This document shows, one piece after another, positions 32,960-44,690 of a DNA stretch of 64,000 nt. This DNA comes from Umbelopsis isabellina (Eukaryota > Mucoromycota > Umbelopsidomycetes > Umbelopsidales > Umbelopsidaceae): the NCBI GenBank assembly GCA_016758905.1, contig JAEPQZ010000014.1:124001-188000 (forward strand). The letters are read 5' to 3'. Position numbers and translations under genes: made by a program. Every line of letters begins with the position of its first letter. Position 1 is the stretch's first letter. The notes under the pieces were generated by a model, which was not told the DNA's origin, searched no databases, and worked only from the letters and a program-made list of their open reading frames with translations.

Positions 32960-34435
32960 ATGGCCACAGAGTCACCGCTCGCCTTATTGCGAGAATGCAT
33001 ACGAAACAATCAGCAGGTGGAACTTAAGGATAGCGAAAATAATGTGGTTCGGTCTGTAGCGGATGCCAACACCATTGTACTGGGCAATGTTGCGTTACCA
33101 CGAAACACGCCAACCAATTTCAAAAAAACCGGTGGATCATCTGAATTTTACACGCTGGACACCTTAATATTCCTGTACCTCAACAGCGAGCTCGATAACT
33201 CAACATATATCCGAGAGTGCAGAGACAAATCCATAGACAATGTCGCCGTTGTTGACAGAAGGCGAGCTCTGGATTACCTGACAGGCAAGGTTGAGAGTGT
33301 ACCCAACGTAGTTGAACCCACTGCAGGTTAGCATTGCGTGAATGAATGCATTCGGCATGTTACTTCTTATAAACTAATGATTTTGCTTGCAGAGAAACGG
33401 CCTGCGAGTGAGGTGGTAGATGAAGCAAAGGGAAAAGACGAGGGAGCCAAGCGAGTCAAGATTGCTCCCACCGCAAAGGACAGCGATAATATTGATTTTG
33501 TAAAAAAGGTCATCAGTCAAGAACGACAGATCAAAACGAAAATAACTGTTATGAAAGGCACCAAGAATTTTGAGAAGCTACCTTCCATCATTAGCAGTAT
33601 CCTTAACGGCAAACCCGATGCAAGCAAGGCTGCGGTGGCCACCACCAAACCATCAAGTCAGCCTAGCAAAGCAGCTACTCAAACCGTCCATGGAAAATCA
33701 AAACCCATGGGACGCGAATCAAAGATCCCGATCATGATTGTTCCAGCAGCTCCTACCGCCATGTTGACGCTATTCAATATTAAGCAATTTTTGGAAGGAC
33801 AGGAGTAAGAGGATATTAACACTTGACCTTGTCAACGCTAGCCGTCACTAACACACATAATAAGGTTTGTAGAATCACAGACCATGCGAGATCAGGGCAT
33901 GAAAAAGCCTGAGCGAGTGACAGTCGAGCGTCGTAAAGCCAATGGACAGGTTGTGCCATACCACGTAGTTGACTCTGCCGCCAACTTTCGCCAAAATGAC
34001 TGGGACCGCGTGGTGTGTGTGTTTGTTGCAGGTCAACAATGGCAGTTCAAAGGCTGGAAATGGGAAAAACCACTTGAACTGTTCAGCAATGGTAAGGCTA
34101 TACACCTGTTTCATGATGATTGTATTTGATTGATTGCCACAGAATCCTCCTAAACCTCCTAACATTTCTTTGTACCATAGTGAAAGGTGTGTATCCCAAG
34201 TGGCAGACAGATACTGCACAAGGAGCGGTCAAAGACTGGGCTGTAACGCCATTAAATGTAAGTGGTTTTTACCAACCCATTGAGCATAGTATCTGTTTAC
34301 AAACCAAGGCTAACGTCTGTCTGTCTGCTATAGATTCACCGCCATAAGCGACACATGGATAAAGCAGTCGTGTCTGGGTTTTGGGATATGTTGGACAGCT
34401 ATAATGCCACGAATCGATCTCATCTCAACTTTTAG
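32960..34435 (+). CDS. CDC73: Cdc73/parafibromin, Paf1 complex subunit
   Basis: Five exons, join(32960..33326, 33393..33804, 33865..34091, 34181..34257, 34334..34435), 394 residues (yeast Cdc73 is 393). Cdc73 is part of the Paf1 complex, which travels with RNA polymerase II and supports histone H2B ubiquitylation and H3K4/K36 methylation. The N-terminal block (SPLALLRECIRNNQQVEL, FYTLDTLIFLYLNS, RRALDYLTGK) and the Ras-like C-terminal domain (KIPIMIVPAAPTAMLTLFNI, DWDRVVCVFVAGQQWQFKGW, GVYPKW, DWAVTPLNIHRHKRH, FWDML) are both complete. The linker is lysine-rich. All exon joins keep frame and family sequence. Confidence 0.95.
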
Positions 34436-34544
34436 AATTCTTTCTTTCCACCTACCCCCACTGTCATTTTTTTTTTGAAATCTTGTCATTCATACAATAA
34501 AAAGGAAAAAGGCCAACTAATTCACTCACACTCCGAACGCTTTC

Positions 34545-35834
34545 ATGCCAACTTTGCCGCCTCTGATACCTCCATTTCGGTTCGCCGCGGTGGAGGATAA
34601 TGTCTTTAGAGGTGCTTACCCCAAGCAACGCAATCTGCGATTTATAAAGCGGTTAGTAAGAGGGGAGGGACATGACCACGAGCGATTGCCGGATGTCAGG
34701 CTAATCACCTTGCTATTTGTTAGACTCCATTTGAAGACCATGCTGTCACTAATTCCTGATCCTCTCCCCGACGATATCTTGAGCTACTGCGACGAGCAAG
34801 GCATCAACGCTATTCATTTGCGCGTGGACAAAATGAAGGAGGATAATATCCCGTTGACGTACTCGCGCACCATTGCAGCTATCCAGACCATCATCGACCC
34901 AGAGAACCAGCCTATATACGTACACTGCTTGGACGGGTCAGATGTGACGGGTCTGGTCATAGCATGCCTGCGAAAGCTACAGATGTGGAGCACTTCTAGC
35001 GCCATGGGAGAGTATCTCCGGTAGGTATCTGTTACTTGAAGGAAATTGACTTTTTTGAGCTCAACATACTGCATTCATTCTAAATCATACTCTACAGGTT
35101 CCTGCGATCCAACGTCATCTCACCAGAGGTATTCGAATTTGTGGAAAAGTTCTTCAATCTAGATGTTACCATCCCCATGGCTATACCACCATGGCTCTGG
35201 GGTGGCACAGTGTCGTTCCGAAAGCATCCATCGCTCAAGCTCAAGTTCCTTAACCCGGAAATGATGACAGAGGAAGAGCGCGAGATCAAGGATCTCAAGG
35301 AGAAGAAAGAAAAGGATAAAGAAGAGTATTACCGCAAGCGAAAAAACGGTAAGTTAACCTCACGCTCACAAACTGTATGCTATGAAAAGATAATGAGGAA
35401 AATGTTCATCTCGTAATCGATATATCCTTATAGACCTTTTGGACAATTTGCTGGATCAAAGCGGTACGTCAGGGTCAGGCCGCAACCGTCAGCAGTCGCA
35501 GCATGGCGGGTCGTCACAAGCCAACGCTGCACAGTCATCGTCCACTGCATGCGATGATAACAATGCTGATGAAAATGGGGACGTTGACCAGGTGGACGAT
35601 GCCAACAAGAAAGACACAAATGCCGAAGACGAGCTTTTGGTGGATGTTGACGTCGATGCCATGATGATTGGAGACCTAAACGAACTCAACTATTATGACC
35701 AACGCCGAGACGAAGATCCCGACAAGGAGGTTATACCCGAAGATGGCACTGGTCTATCTGCTGACGGAAGATATCAAAAAGAACCTTTGAGTCTTTTATT
35801 ACGAGCATTAGCGTTAGAAGGACTAGAATGGTGA
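34545..35834 (+). CDS. OCA6/Siw14-type dual-specificity phosphatase homologue lacking the catalytic arginine
   Basis: Four exons, join(34545..34651, 34724..35020, 35098..35348, 35434..35834), 351 residues. The N-terminal domain matches fungal atypical DSPs of the OCA group (FRFAAVEDNVFRGAYP, LKTMLSLIPDPLPDDI, YSRTIAAIQTIID). The signature loop reads HCLDGSDVTG near residue 104: the cysteine is present, but the arginine of CX5R is replaced by valine, so catalysis is doubtful and a pseudophosphatase or inositol-phosphate-binding role is likely. PWLWGG and a charged coiled coil (EEEREIKDLKEKKEKDKEEYYRK) follow, then an acidic, Asn/Asp-rich tail. Intron 1 (72 nt) has no in-frame stop; removal restores the contiguous KRLHLKTMLSL. 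It lies 109 bp after CDC73. Confidence 0.82.
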
Positions 35835-36015
35835 AGAATGGTGAAGGAAAGCTTGATTCGCTAATTACAGACAAGCGAAAAATAGCAAAGTAAATTAGAA
35901 GATTATTAGATGGTGATGGTCTACTCCTCGTGTATTATATAATTCTCAACAACCACAATCATGTCTATAAATCACAATATATAAATTTTAAAAAAAACAT
36001 AACCAGATTATACAT

Positions 36016-37640
36016 TTAATGGCCCTTGTACTTGATGCCGAATCGCTTGGCTTCCTCCATGCGTTGTTCGACGCTTGGATTTTCGAGCGACTTGGTCCAT
36101 TCCTGCCAGGTCTTCTCATCGAGAACCTGGTCAGTGTGGTTGACGCTCTGGCCTTTGCCATTGATCTTGAATCGCTCAAATGGCTTGTCAAACCGACCTT
36201 CCTTATCCTTTTCTGCTCCAGTGACATGCTGAATGAATGCTCCAATGGTGGAAAAGGATTTCTTCGATGCGGTAAGATCGGCGAACATTTGGAATACATG
36301 AGGTTGGCCTTCGTAGACGTTGAATGTCACTTTGGTAGCCTGTGTATCTAGAGCCGCCTCGGCAGGGTGGTGTTGAGCTGCTGAATACGCTGCATACACT
36401 GCTTCGTCGTGTAACCTTTCGGCGCCGCCAGATTCTATAAGCATTTGTGGAAGTCCTTGAAGTTTGCGAGGGTCGAACACAGGTGACACATAAGGTACCA
36501 TCAAAGCTTCATTGGGCGCATACAGCTGCACTCGTTTGACTTGACGTTTCTCAACAATGATATCGTCATCCAGTTTCTCTTCTTTAACCTCTATCTCAGG
36601 CTCGCATTCGGAAGCCACATCCGTAGGGTTTTCGCTGGCAATATCGATGGCATCTGGAAACACCTCTCTGTGCTGAGGTAGTTTGCTAAAGTCAAGAGCT
36701 GGTGAGGGCAAGTAATCGAAACCAGCTTTGGGCAAGTAGTCGGTATCCATGGCGTGGAAGATACTGGGGAATGAATGCGTCAAGTCAATCCACGGTGATA
36801 CAGCCACCAGAGCCAATGGCGCAGGTAGGTACAAGTCGCGGATAGCCAGCGCTGTGGCAATCACCAGACCACCGCCTGCTGAATCTCCAGCCATGATAAG
36901 TTGAGTGGCATCGACGGGCTTAAAATCCGCATCCTTGGGTGGATTAGTCAAATACAGATAAGCGGCCAGTGCGTCGACCACCGCAGCTGGAAATGGATGT
37001 TGCGGAGCCAATCTGTAGTTTATGGCAAACACTCTGCACTGGCCGTGCTTTGCCACTCGAGTGGTGACAAAACGATGAGTTTGAATGGAGCATACGTGAT
37101 ACGCTCCTCCGGGATAATACAAGACAACCGGAGCATCAATGTCGGGGGAAGATTGCTCACCCAACATGGACTCTTCAATGATCCACTCGCCTGTAATCGG
37201 TTCACACTCATCGCTCTGCCAGTCCCATCCAATTTCGCTTTTCCATCGTTCTAATAGGGGTGCTAGAGTTTCAGCGGCCTGCGTTCTATAGTCGTTGGGT
37301 ATGGTGAATGGGAACGACTTTGATCCAGCGGGAAGCGGTGTAGGGCGTTGATTGATCTTTTGTATATCTTCAACCGTGTAGTTGCGCATCTTGCCAATTA
37401 GGTCTTTGATGATATTAACGGCCAGATGCTGCTTGAGTGTCCATTCATCGGCTGGCGGACCTACAAGCAAACGATTGAGCAACCATGTCCAAAAGTAGCA
37501 AACGCACCGACATTGCAGTATTTCTGCACTGCATCTTCATTTTCCTTGCACCAACCTTTTGTATAGTGCTTAACTATAGTTCCTGCAACCAGTGGTACTC
37601 TTGGTATAACCTCCTTCACGACAATTCTAGCTTTATCCAT
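36016..37640 (-). CDS. Hormone-sensitive-lipase-type alpha/beta hydrolase
   Basis: Two exons, complement(join(36016..37460, 37508..37640)), 525 residues. HSL-family hydrolases cleave carboxyl esters, from small acyl esters to sterol or acylglycerol esters. The oxyanion segment is YYPGGAYHVCS (the usual HGGG reads PGGA here) and the nucleophile elbow is GDSAGGG; an Asp in the AVSPWIDLTHS region and a His in EGQPHVFQ complete a plausible triad. YRLAPQHPFPAAV is the typical block after the oxyanion loop. An acidic insertion (VKEEKLDDDIIVEKRQVKR) separates the two lid-side segments. The intron (37461-37507) is only 47 nt; I chose it because it removes an in-frame TAG and joins QKYCNVGPPADEWTLK. 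The PGGA substitution at the oxyanion hole is slightly unusual. Confidence 0.85.
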
Positions 37641-39738
37641 TGTTATTGATGGCGTGATGGAGTGATGCAGGAATCAGTGAGCTACGTTCTTAGCAATGGA
37701 ATTTTAATTACCGCCGATGTCCGATCGGGGCAAATGGCTTGTAAAGGGGAATAGCACGAGCTAAAGCATGGCCAAGTATTATCAAACCGCTTAAGTAAAT
37801 TGGTCCGTTTCTTTCAAGATATGATTGTCTAAAAACGTTGAGAAAGCCAAGACTGATGCTGTCTTGAGCCTAGGCGTGACTATCGCATCGTTCGATATCG
37901 TTCGATATCCGTAAAGCTTATGCATAAATCGCCTGTATCTGTGATTCGTTCGATTCATTTTGGTAGACTACCCAAATTAATCATAGCGAAGGGTAAAATA
38001 TTGTAAGCTGTCTTACAGTATCCAAGTCAAGCAAAATCATTACCACAATACTGTGATAATCACCTGCAAAAATATCCAACGCATCCCATTGTTTGGTTTG
38101 GACCCTTTTCTGAGCGTGATGGAAAATAATATGAAAAAGGCTCAAAAGAGCAGTGGAGGTGTTCAGACGGCGCGAGTCGCTTGCCTTTTTGCCCGGTATC
38201 CCGAAATATTCGGAGAACCTTTCAAGCTATACATTTTGATTTTTTGCTCTTACTCACTCAACTGTCCATATCTGCTCATCAGCCGGCCCGTGGACCAAAC
38301 AAAGCCCCAGCATTATAGCAAGCTGTGTGTTACCTTACTCGCCACCGTTTTGGAAGGAGCCCATGCAAAACGTGGCTTATCCGTTGAAAATCAAAAAATA
38401 GAATATTGCATCACTAATTGCAGTGAACTGAACAGAAACCCAGAAAATTCACAGTGGAGTTGCTTCCTCCATATTATTATACCTTTCTCAATATTCTTAT
38501 TTATGAAAAGACAGTGAACAGTAAACAATATCAAACTGCCCTAGTCATGCCTCTGTCAACTATGTAGCATGGTATGACACTGTGTAGCGCAATGGAAGAT
38601 CTGTATGACTTTAGCAATAAATTACCCAAATCAAGTCAAATTAGCAAGCCGATGTCAAAACGCTATTTGGTAATGGAAATGCATCCAAACAACATCCCAA
38701 TTGATGGAAATGCGTCGGGCCAAAAAGCTTATTATGAATTTGTTAAATTAAAAGGTAGATGGCCGCGCTTTATTGCGAATATCTGCTTGGAAAAAGATAT
38801 TGGAAAATTTTTATATGGGGTTCTGGGCCCATGGCTAACCAAGACAAGGTTCAATCTGGGGCTCAATAAAATTTTCGTCAAGAGCGGATGTCAATTATCG
38901 TGCTACCTGACTATCCCATTTACCTTGTCGTTTAAGCTAACGATATAGGAAAATGCTGACGAACGTAGGGTATAATTAGCAATGGATCATATATACTGGA
39001 TGAGTATTTCATGCAAACTGCATACTTGACAGAAGTGAATACATCGAAAATAGACATAATCTGCACATGCCGCATGGTGATTTACTCAAGGGGGAGTGGA
39101 GAGTGGCTGAAAGGCTCAGTCAACGCGGTACAGGGAACCGTTCACATGGTATTAGAACGTAATTGGGCTGGGGGTGGGTGGATGAGCAAAGCTGTGCTTG
39201 GCGTGGCCAAGCATCCAATATTAGGCAAAATATAACCGTTTTGGCACTTTACAAACGGTGAGCCATGAGACTACTAGATAGAGCAAACAATAAAAGTCTC
39301 GTTTTCGTTTGAATAGTAAACAAAATCGGATAGCTTTGTCTGTTTGTTAATTACGATGGCCCTGACCAACCCAACCAGACAAGCAAGCCAGTCTCGGTCG
39401 GCCCTCGAGCATTAATATCGGTCTGGCTTCCAAATCAAGGCAGGCCATGTCCAAGTATGTCAAGCGCTAGTCATAATAAAATGAAATTTTCACTATATAT
39501 ACTCTAACCTCAACGGCTTCTAGTCAATTACTTTTTCACCTGTATATTATCTTTAGAGCAACTCTCAATCTTCGCTGGTCGATTTTTGTTTTCCCCTTCC
39601 TTGCTCTTTGAAATAACTCTTTAACTCCTTCCAAGCTCCTTACCTGCTACCTGCAATTTCTATTCACTGTGCTGAGCACTTGATACGCAAACCTACAAAC
39701 CAACCAAAACCATTCTTTTCTTCCAAAACAAATCTCAA
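37641..39738. other. Gene-poor stretch, 2.1 kb
   Basis: Two open frames lie here: about 38119-38517 (from ATG MENNMKK, 132 aa) and 38574-38948 (124 aa). Neither has recognisable domains, splice-linked partners or coding-like composition, so I do not call them. CGTTCGATAT is directly repeated near 37890-37910. TATA-like TATATATA near 39495 and a CT-rich leader before 39739 belong to the next gene. Confidence 0.4.
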
Positions 39739-40125
39739 ATGAAGTTCTCATTCGCTGTTCTTGCCTTGGCTCTCACATCCGCCACTATGGCTGCTCCCAT
39801 TGAGAAGCGAAGCTCCTACAAGGGTATCGGTACCTGGTTCATTCCTGCTTCTGAAGGCGGTTCCCAAGGTGCCTGTGGCCCCAATGAAAGCAACCACGAA
39901 CTCATTGGTGCTTTGAACGCCCCTCAATATGGTGATATGTCCTCCAAGAGCTCATGGTGTGGCAAGAAGGTCAAGGTTTCCTCCGGAGGCAAGCACGTTA
40001 TTGTCACTATCAACGACGCTTGCCCTGAGTGCAAGCACGGCTCAATCGATCTTACTCAAGCTGCTTTCAAGGAGCTTGCAGACCTTAACACTGGTGTTGT
40101 CGACATTACCTGGTCCGAAGTTTAA
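39739..40125 (+). CDS. Secreted double-psi beta-barrel protein (RlpA/barwin-like)
   Basis: One exon, 128 residues. The signal peptide (MKFSFAVLALALTSATMA) is followed by a Lys-Arg site in APIEKRSS, so the mature chain probably starts after residue 24. The domain GIGTWF ... GACG ... NAPQYG ... WCGKKVKVSS ... VTINDACPECKHGSIDLTQAAFKELADL ... GVVDITW is the compact DPBB fold of expansin/RlpA-like fungal proteins. The catalytic-type Asp of the NDACPEC and HGSIDL motifs is present, and four cysteines can pair. These proteins are secreted or cell-wall associated and are often expressed during growth or host contact. Codon use is biased toward C-ending codons, suggesting high expression. Confidence 0.92.
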   Translation: MKFSFAVLALALTSATMAAPIEKRSSYKGIGTWFIPASEGGSQGACGPNESNHELIGALNAPQYGDMSSKSSWCGKKVKVSSGGKHVIVTINDACPECKHGSIDLTQAAFKELADLNTGVVDITWSEV

Positions 40126-42710
40126 ATGAAAGCTCCCTTTCATGCAAACCTTTACAAGACCTTTCACCAACACTCAACTCCCACCATACTGAAGACACCA
40201 ATCCCTATTTTGTTTTTTCTCTTGTTATCGTGAGATACACTATGCAAAGAATAATAAACAACTATCCATAAATGTTCTTTTGACAACATTTGTCACAAAC
40301 ATTGTCGTTTGCTCTTAACGTTGATTGTTTTTGATTGTTTTTTAATATTTATTGCCACCCAATGTCTCTTCGATCGATACCGTAAAAATATTATATACCT
40401 TTGAGTCTCCGTTGCTTGTTGCTAAGCCGGGAATAGTAAATGATCTTCTCGCCAGCTAAACCGGCTCAGCCAGTGAAAGCCTGAGCCAAGGCGTGGTCTG
40501 TCGTACCACCACCCCAACACTCATTACATAGCGGCTAGGTTTCCGTTGCCGACCCGTTTACAAAATTGTGTTGCCCATTGTTGTAAATAGCTAGTTAACT
40601 TTTACCTTTACGCCCAAGGTGTTTTTCATGGTGCCTGAATTCACCAAATGGGGCAGCTATTTCCCAAACGAATTTTACCAAGAATTCCTCGGTCTCCAAA
40701 CCAGTGGTTCCCGCCATGACTGGCAGCAGTCAAAATCCCATTGGTTCTCCGCATAACGCTATCCTTTGAATGTTATCCGTCGGCTTGTAAAACCTTGATT
40801 CCTTATTCATGCAAAAATTTTCGCGTCGTTCACTGGTCTGGGCGAGTCTGCTTCTGGTAATCGTTATCATCATTTTTACTTTAAAATCTTCTTATTGTGC
40901 TTTGGGCACCGAGGAAATATGTTTTCCCCTCTCATGTGTTGGCCATATGGACTTTCGGATCACCAATAATCAGCTTGCTTATGCATCAGTCAACGGAGGG
41001 TAAGACATATTTTACGTATTGCCCACAGCGGATGCGACTTTTGTATTCATATAGCGATTTCTCGCGAACGCTTTTTTTTTCCACCCGCTAGATTGTCCGA
41101 GCGGCGATAATAAAAAAGTTCCTTGGTGGTCCAAGCTGCTTCATTGGGTGACCCTGAACCAAAGCTGGTCAGTGTCCCTTTTGAATCACCAGGTATGGCC
41201 GAAGACAACGTCATTACTTTTTATATCGTAGCTTAAGTGCGAACATCACGTAAAATATCTTATACCGATTCGTCCATCCGAATGTCATTAAACAATAGCT
41301 CACGAAAAGCAGTCGCTACAGCATACGGCTGAACTGAATGCAGACAAACCTTTTCCCGCTAAAACTTGCCTCACAGCGCCAAATCTCCGTTACGATCGTA
41401 ACGGAGTAGTGTAAGATTCAATGCTATTTCCTAAAGCGCACGAGTGTTATTGGTACATTTATTAAGACACAAAAAACTACAATGATAAGAGTGTTTTTTT
41501 CAGCTTGCGCGTGCTATTAGAAGGTCGACATCATAATCTGATCTATTGATCCTGCAGCCGTTGAAGAAACCGTTGAGTAGCGTTGCTTCTCTGTCTTGGG
41601 ATGTGCTGCACATGTATTAGATGCGAATTGCTTTCTTGTGACAGATCTCAAGATTATCTTGACCGCTTTCTAGATACGCTAACACTAGCTAATATAGAAA
41701 ATATGGCTTATGCTTCTCGGTTCCATAATATCTTTTGGTGAGGAGCGCCTACAAACCAAGTCATAGCACTATGCTTACCCTTTGTGCTTTATTTCAAATG
41801 TTAGTCGTACCGTTAATGTGGGTCATACGAGTACCCAAGCTCCATGCCAGGCATGTTTCAACAGTTTCTATATGCAGGATGTAAATCTCTAAATTGTGGC
41901 TAGAATGAATGCAACAATTCAACATTTTTCTCCGTGTTCTTGCTGTATGAAGCCGAGTCAGTCGCTTGTCGCATCGTAATCGATTTTCAATATAATGAAC
42001 GAAAAAAGAATTTGATAGACAGATAGTATGTCATCAGGCTTTGGAGAATATATCGATATGTCAATGCAGGTTTTGCTTCTCGATGAAAGACAATGCACTC
42101 TACTAACGAGGACTAGTAACATTGGTGTTTTTCGGTTTCTCCATGCTTTATGTACTTAAGACATGCATAGAAGAAAAGTGCCTAATCTTCTATATGGGTG
42201 AATAAGCAGATTGATTTTAGCACAAACATGACTTGTACAGGTATCGGCTTTAACACAAACTCCAGATATTACTCAAACTTGCCTACACTCCCTTTAGCAT
42301 GGTGCGCAAAGTATGAGGTAACTGATTAGAAGTATGGATATGAGGTGTATTTGTCTAGTTTTTATGTAATTTTAGGTAACAAGGAGATAGGTAATCAACA
42401 TCGAAAAATGCACATTATGTTCTTGAATCAATATAATACCTGGAAGCAATGTTCAATGTTAGCTTGGTCTAAACAAAGATATCGCACCAAAGTTGCTGAG
42501 CTTTTTTCAAAGGTACATATTTGATATACTACTACATTTATTTCCGTTTCGAGTATTGCAGGCATTTATTTTGAAGGGAGCAGGTCTCCCAAAAATTTAT
42601 TCAACATCGCAACATCAGACAGATCAATTATTTTGTTATTGTATACTGTGTTGTGTTCGCTTTTGAAAGATATTCCAGTATAAACTTTTCTTGTCTTTCC
42701 TCCCAGAGGT
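40126..42710. other. Long gene-poor stretch, 2.6 kb
   Basis: 3' flank of the DPBB gene, then AT-rich sequence. Apart from the weak candidate at 40809-41003, nothing coding, repetitive or structured was recognised. Confidence 0.45.
40809..41003 (+). CDS. Possible small secreted or membrane protein (low confidence)
   Basis: ATG-started frame of 64 codons: a basic start (MQKFSRRS), a strong hydrophobic helix (LLLVIVIIIFTL), then SSYCALGTEEICFPLSCVGH with three cysteines. The frame ends at GGAGGGTAAGAC, which contains a donor-like GTAAGA at 41000, so it may be a first exon. Acceptor candidates (near 41029 and 41091) do not extend the chain convincingly. It is not related by cysteine spacing to the peptides at 42.7-44.9 kb. 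Confidence 0.25.
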   Translation: MQKFSRRSLVWASLLLVIVIIIFTLKSSYCALGTEEICFPLSCVGHMDFRITNNQLAYASVNGG

Positions 42711-42899
42711 TTATTCACTACCATGGTCAACATCAACGCAGCATGTCCAGCATTGGTCAAATTTTTTGGCATAAGAATTTCGGATGCAGTTCGGTTTTTC
42801 TGCAAAGCAATGAATGATACAACTTTCATAATACTCGTTGATAGTAGGAGCAGCGTGTGTGACAGCTACTAAAAGACAAATGAGTGCGATTGTTTTCAT
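42711..42899 (-). CDS. Six-cysteine secreted peptide, member 1 (62 aa)
   Basis: One exon on the minus strand. The signal peptide (MKTIALICLLVAVTHAA) is followed by PTINEYYES and the cysteine core with spacing C-x3-C-x6-C-x11-C-x2-C-C (CIIHC, then PNC, then DQCWTCC), then the tail VDVDHGSE. The spacing is identical to members 2 and 3, while the residues between the cysteines differ greatly, so this is the most divergent and inverted member. A TATA box (TATAAAA, minus strand, about 42997-43003) lies about 100 bp upstream. A second frame of 87 codons overlaps it (42566-42829); I do not call that. A secreted disulfide-rich peptide (antimicrobial, toxin-like, inhibitor or effector) is an inference from form alone. 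Confidence 0.72.
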   Translation of the reverse strand: MKTIALICLLVAVTHAAPTINEYYESCIIHCFAEKPNCIRNSYAKKFDQCWTCCVDVDHGSE

Positions 42900-43963
42900 T
42901 TCTCTTCGTCGAGCGGATAAGACAAGAGGGTAAGAAATAGTTTGAGCGAAATAGACCTTGTATGTGATGAGACATGTTACTCCTGATGCTGTTGGGTTTT
43001 TATACATCTGGTCAAAAGGGGCCACAATGTTGATGATTTTTCAAATACCATGGTCTTGCCGCTTCCAGGCCCATGCAACTCTAATACCTAAATTGACCCG
43101 ATATATTGAGAAGTCAGACTTGATACCTTTTTTTATGGTAGCAGTTGTATAACCAATTTTTAGACATTGTGTTGGAAGATTTTAAAGGTACAAAGAAACT
43201 CGACATAGCATAGAAGAGTGGATATACCACGCATGATCGGCAGCTGGAAACCTAAGCTAATTAGTCGATCATTGAAAGTAATAGTACTGGTGTATAGAAG
43301 TGAGAACGAATAGAGACAGCGGAACTAGCCGGCTTGGTAGCCCCTTTAATAGGCGCCAATGGAATTTCTTTTCCCTGTTTTGAAGTTTAAAAGCAAATTT
43401 TCTCGTTCGACGCATTGACTTATGAATAGAATGGTAACAACGCTTTTACTCATGATTTAATAGTAGGTAACTATATTGACGCAATGTTCAATACTCTCAT
43501 AAAGTTTACCATAGTAACACATTGCTTTCAAGTAGAATTGAAAATCGAACCTCTTGTACATATGTACTGAACATGTATGTATATCGATGTCAATGTATGA
43601 CATAGGAAGATGCATTATCCGTTATCTTTTCAATAGTAAGCAAGTAACATTTCAAAAACGGTCATTGCTATGACCATCTTCTTTGTTGAATATGGTATGC
43701 TCGGCTCATAGCCGTACGCTTATGCAATCTATATAGTACTAATATCAATTTGAGCTGTGCTGGTATTTCGGCTATGTTACTGACTAATGCGCTCTTTGAA
43801 CAATGGGTTCGTACACATTACTTCGCCAACTTCGTGCCTTTAGTCCTTCTGCAATTCGATATAAAATATATGAGAGCCAGTGCTCACCCACGGTAGCTGG
43901 TATAAATACATACTGCCTTTACTTCAGTCACATACATCCTCTCAAGAAATCAAAACCGAGAAA
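42900..43963. promoter_or_regulatory. Divergent spacer between peptide genes 1 and 2
   Basis: About 1.06 kb, AT-rich. It holds the TATA box of member 1 (minus strand, near 43000) and of member 2 (TATAAATA at 43901-43908, 56 bp before the ATG). The segment from about 43800 is repeated upstream of member 3. No gene. Confidence 0.5.
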
Positions 43964-44137
43964 ATGAAGACATTCACAGTTATTCTGGTTCTACTAGCTA
44001 CAGTTTACGCTGCTCCTGCTCCTGCTCCCGCTTCCGAAATATGCTTAAGATTGTGCTATCCTGTTCCTAACAATTGTCCTGAAGGCACCTTGCAAAAGAA
44101 GCTTGGTGACTGTTATACTTGCTGTATAACCCGCTAG
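43964..44137 (+). CDS. Six-cysteine secreted peptide, member 2 (57 aa)
   Basis: One exon. The signal peptide (MKTFTVILVLLATVYAA) is followed by a short PAPAPAS linker and the core CLRLC, NNC, GDCYTCC with spacing C-x3-C-x6-C-x11-C-x2-C-C, ending ITR. The mature peptide is about 40 residues with six cysteines, able to make three disulfides. The start is the ATG at 43964; in-frame codons upstream lack an ATG close to the TATA box. It is a tandem duplicate of member 3 (727 bp further on), with near-identical signal peptide and related promoter and 3' flank. I do not recognise the family. Confidence 0.78.
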   Translation: MKTFTVILVLLATVYAAPAPAPASEICLRLCYPVPNNCPEGTLQKKLGDCYTCCITR

Positions 44138-44690
44138 CTTATTAACCAGAGGCAATTAGACAGCTTTTTATCCTGAACAACATTTCCTCAAGGTCTTTAA
44201 ATCGTTGCATCTAATAAGAACAGAATTATATCACAATGGCATTTACGAATTTAGTGCGGAAGCAGGGTTTATGTAGGGGAGACTTGTTACGCTCAATGCA
44301 ATTCATGTTGAAAATTCTACACTTTCTAACATAATAATACTGCAATGAGCAATATCAGATATCTGCACAAACCGGATTCTAATTACTGTATTATATTATT
44401 CTAGATGCGATGCAACGATTGGCCATCGTCAAGCAACATGAGTCTATCTACCAGTTTTTCAACACGTCAATTGACCAAAATGGACGTGTTAGCCAAAACA
44501 ATAGTCGTGCATGCTACATAGCTCAATTTGTGGCTTTACCTCTCCTAACATTTATGCCTTAAACATTACTCCTACAATCCGATACAAAAGATATAAAAGC
44601 CATTGCTTATATACAGGAGCTAGTATAAACTGTGCATACTGCTTATACTCGAGTCACATACGTCCCTCTAAAAAATCGAAATCGAAAAAA

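Noticed and set aside
38053-38948. Two open frames of 154 and 124 codons
   Set aside because: The first starts at GTG; neither has domains, a clear promoter or splice links. Possibly decayed sequence of unknown origin.
41085-41120. Possible second tRNA (TCCGAGCGGC resembles a D arm)
   Set aside because: No T arm or acceptor stem can be formed nearby.
42566-42829. 87-codon frame overlapping peptide gene 1
   Set aside because: Lacks a signal peptide and overlaps the cysteine peptide in another frame; its ATG is internal to that gene.
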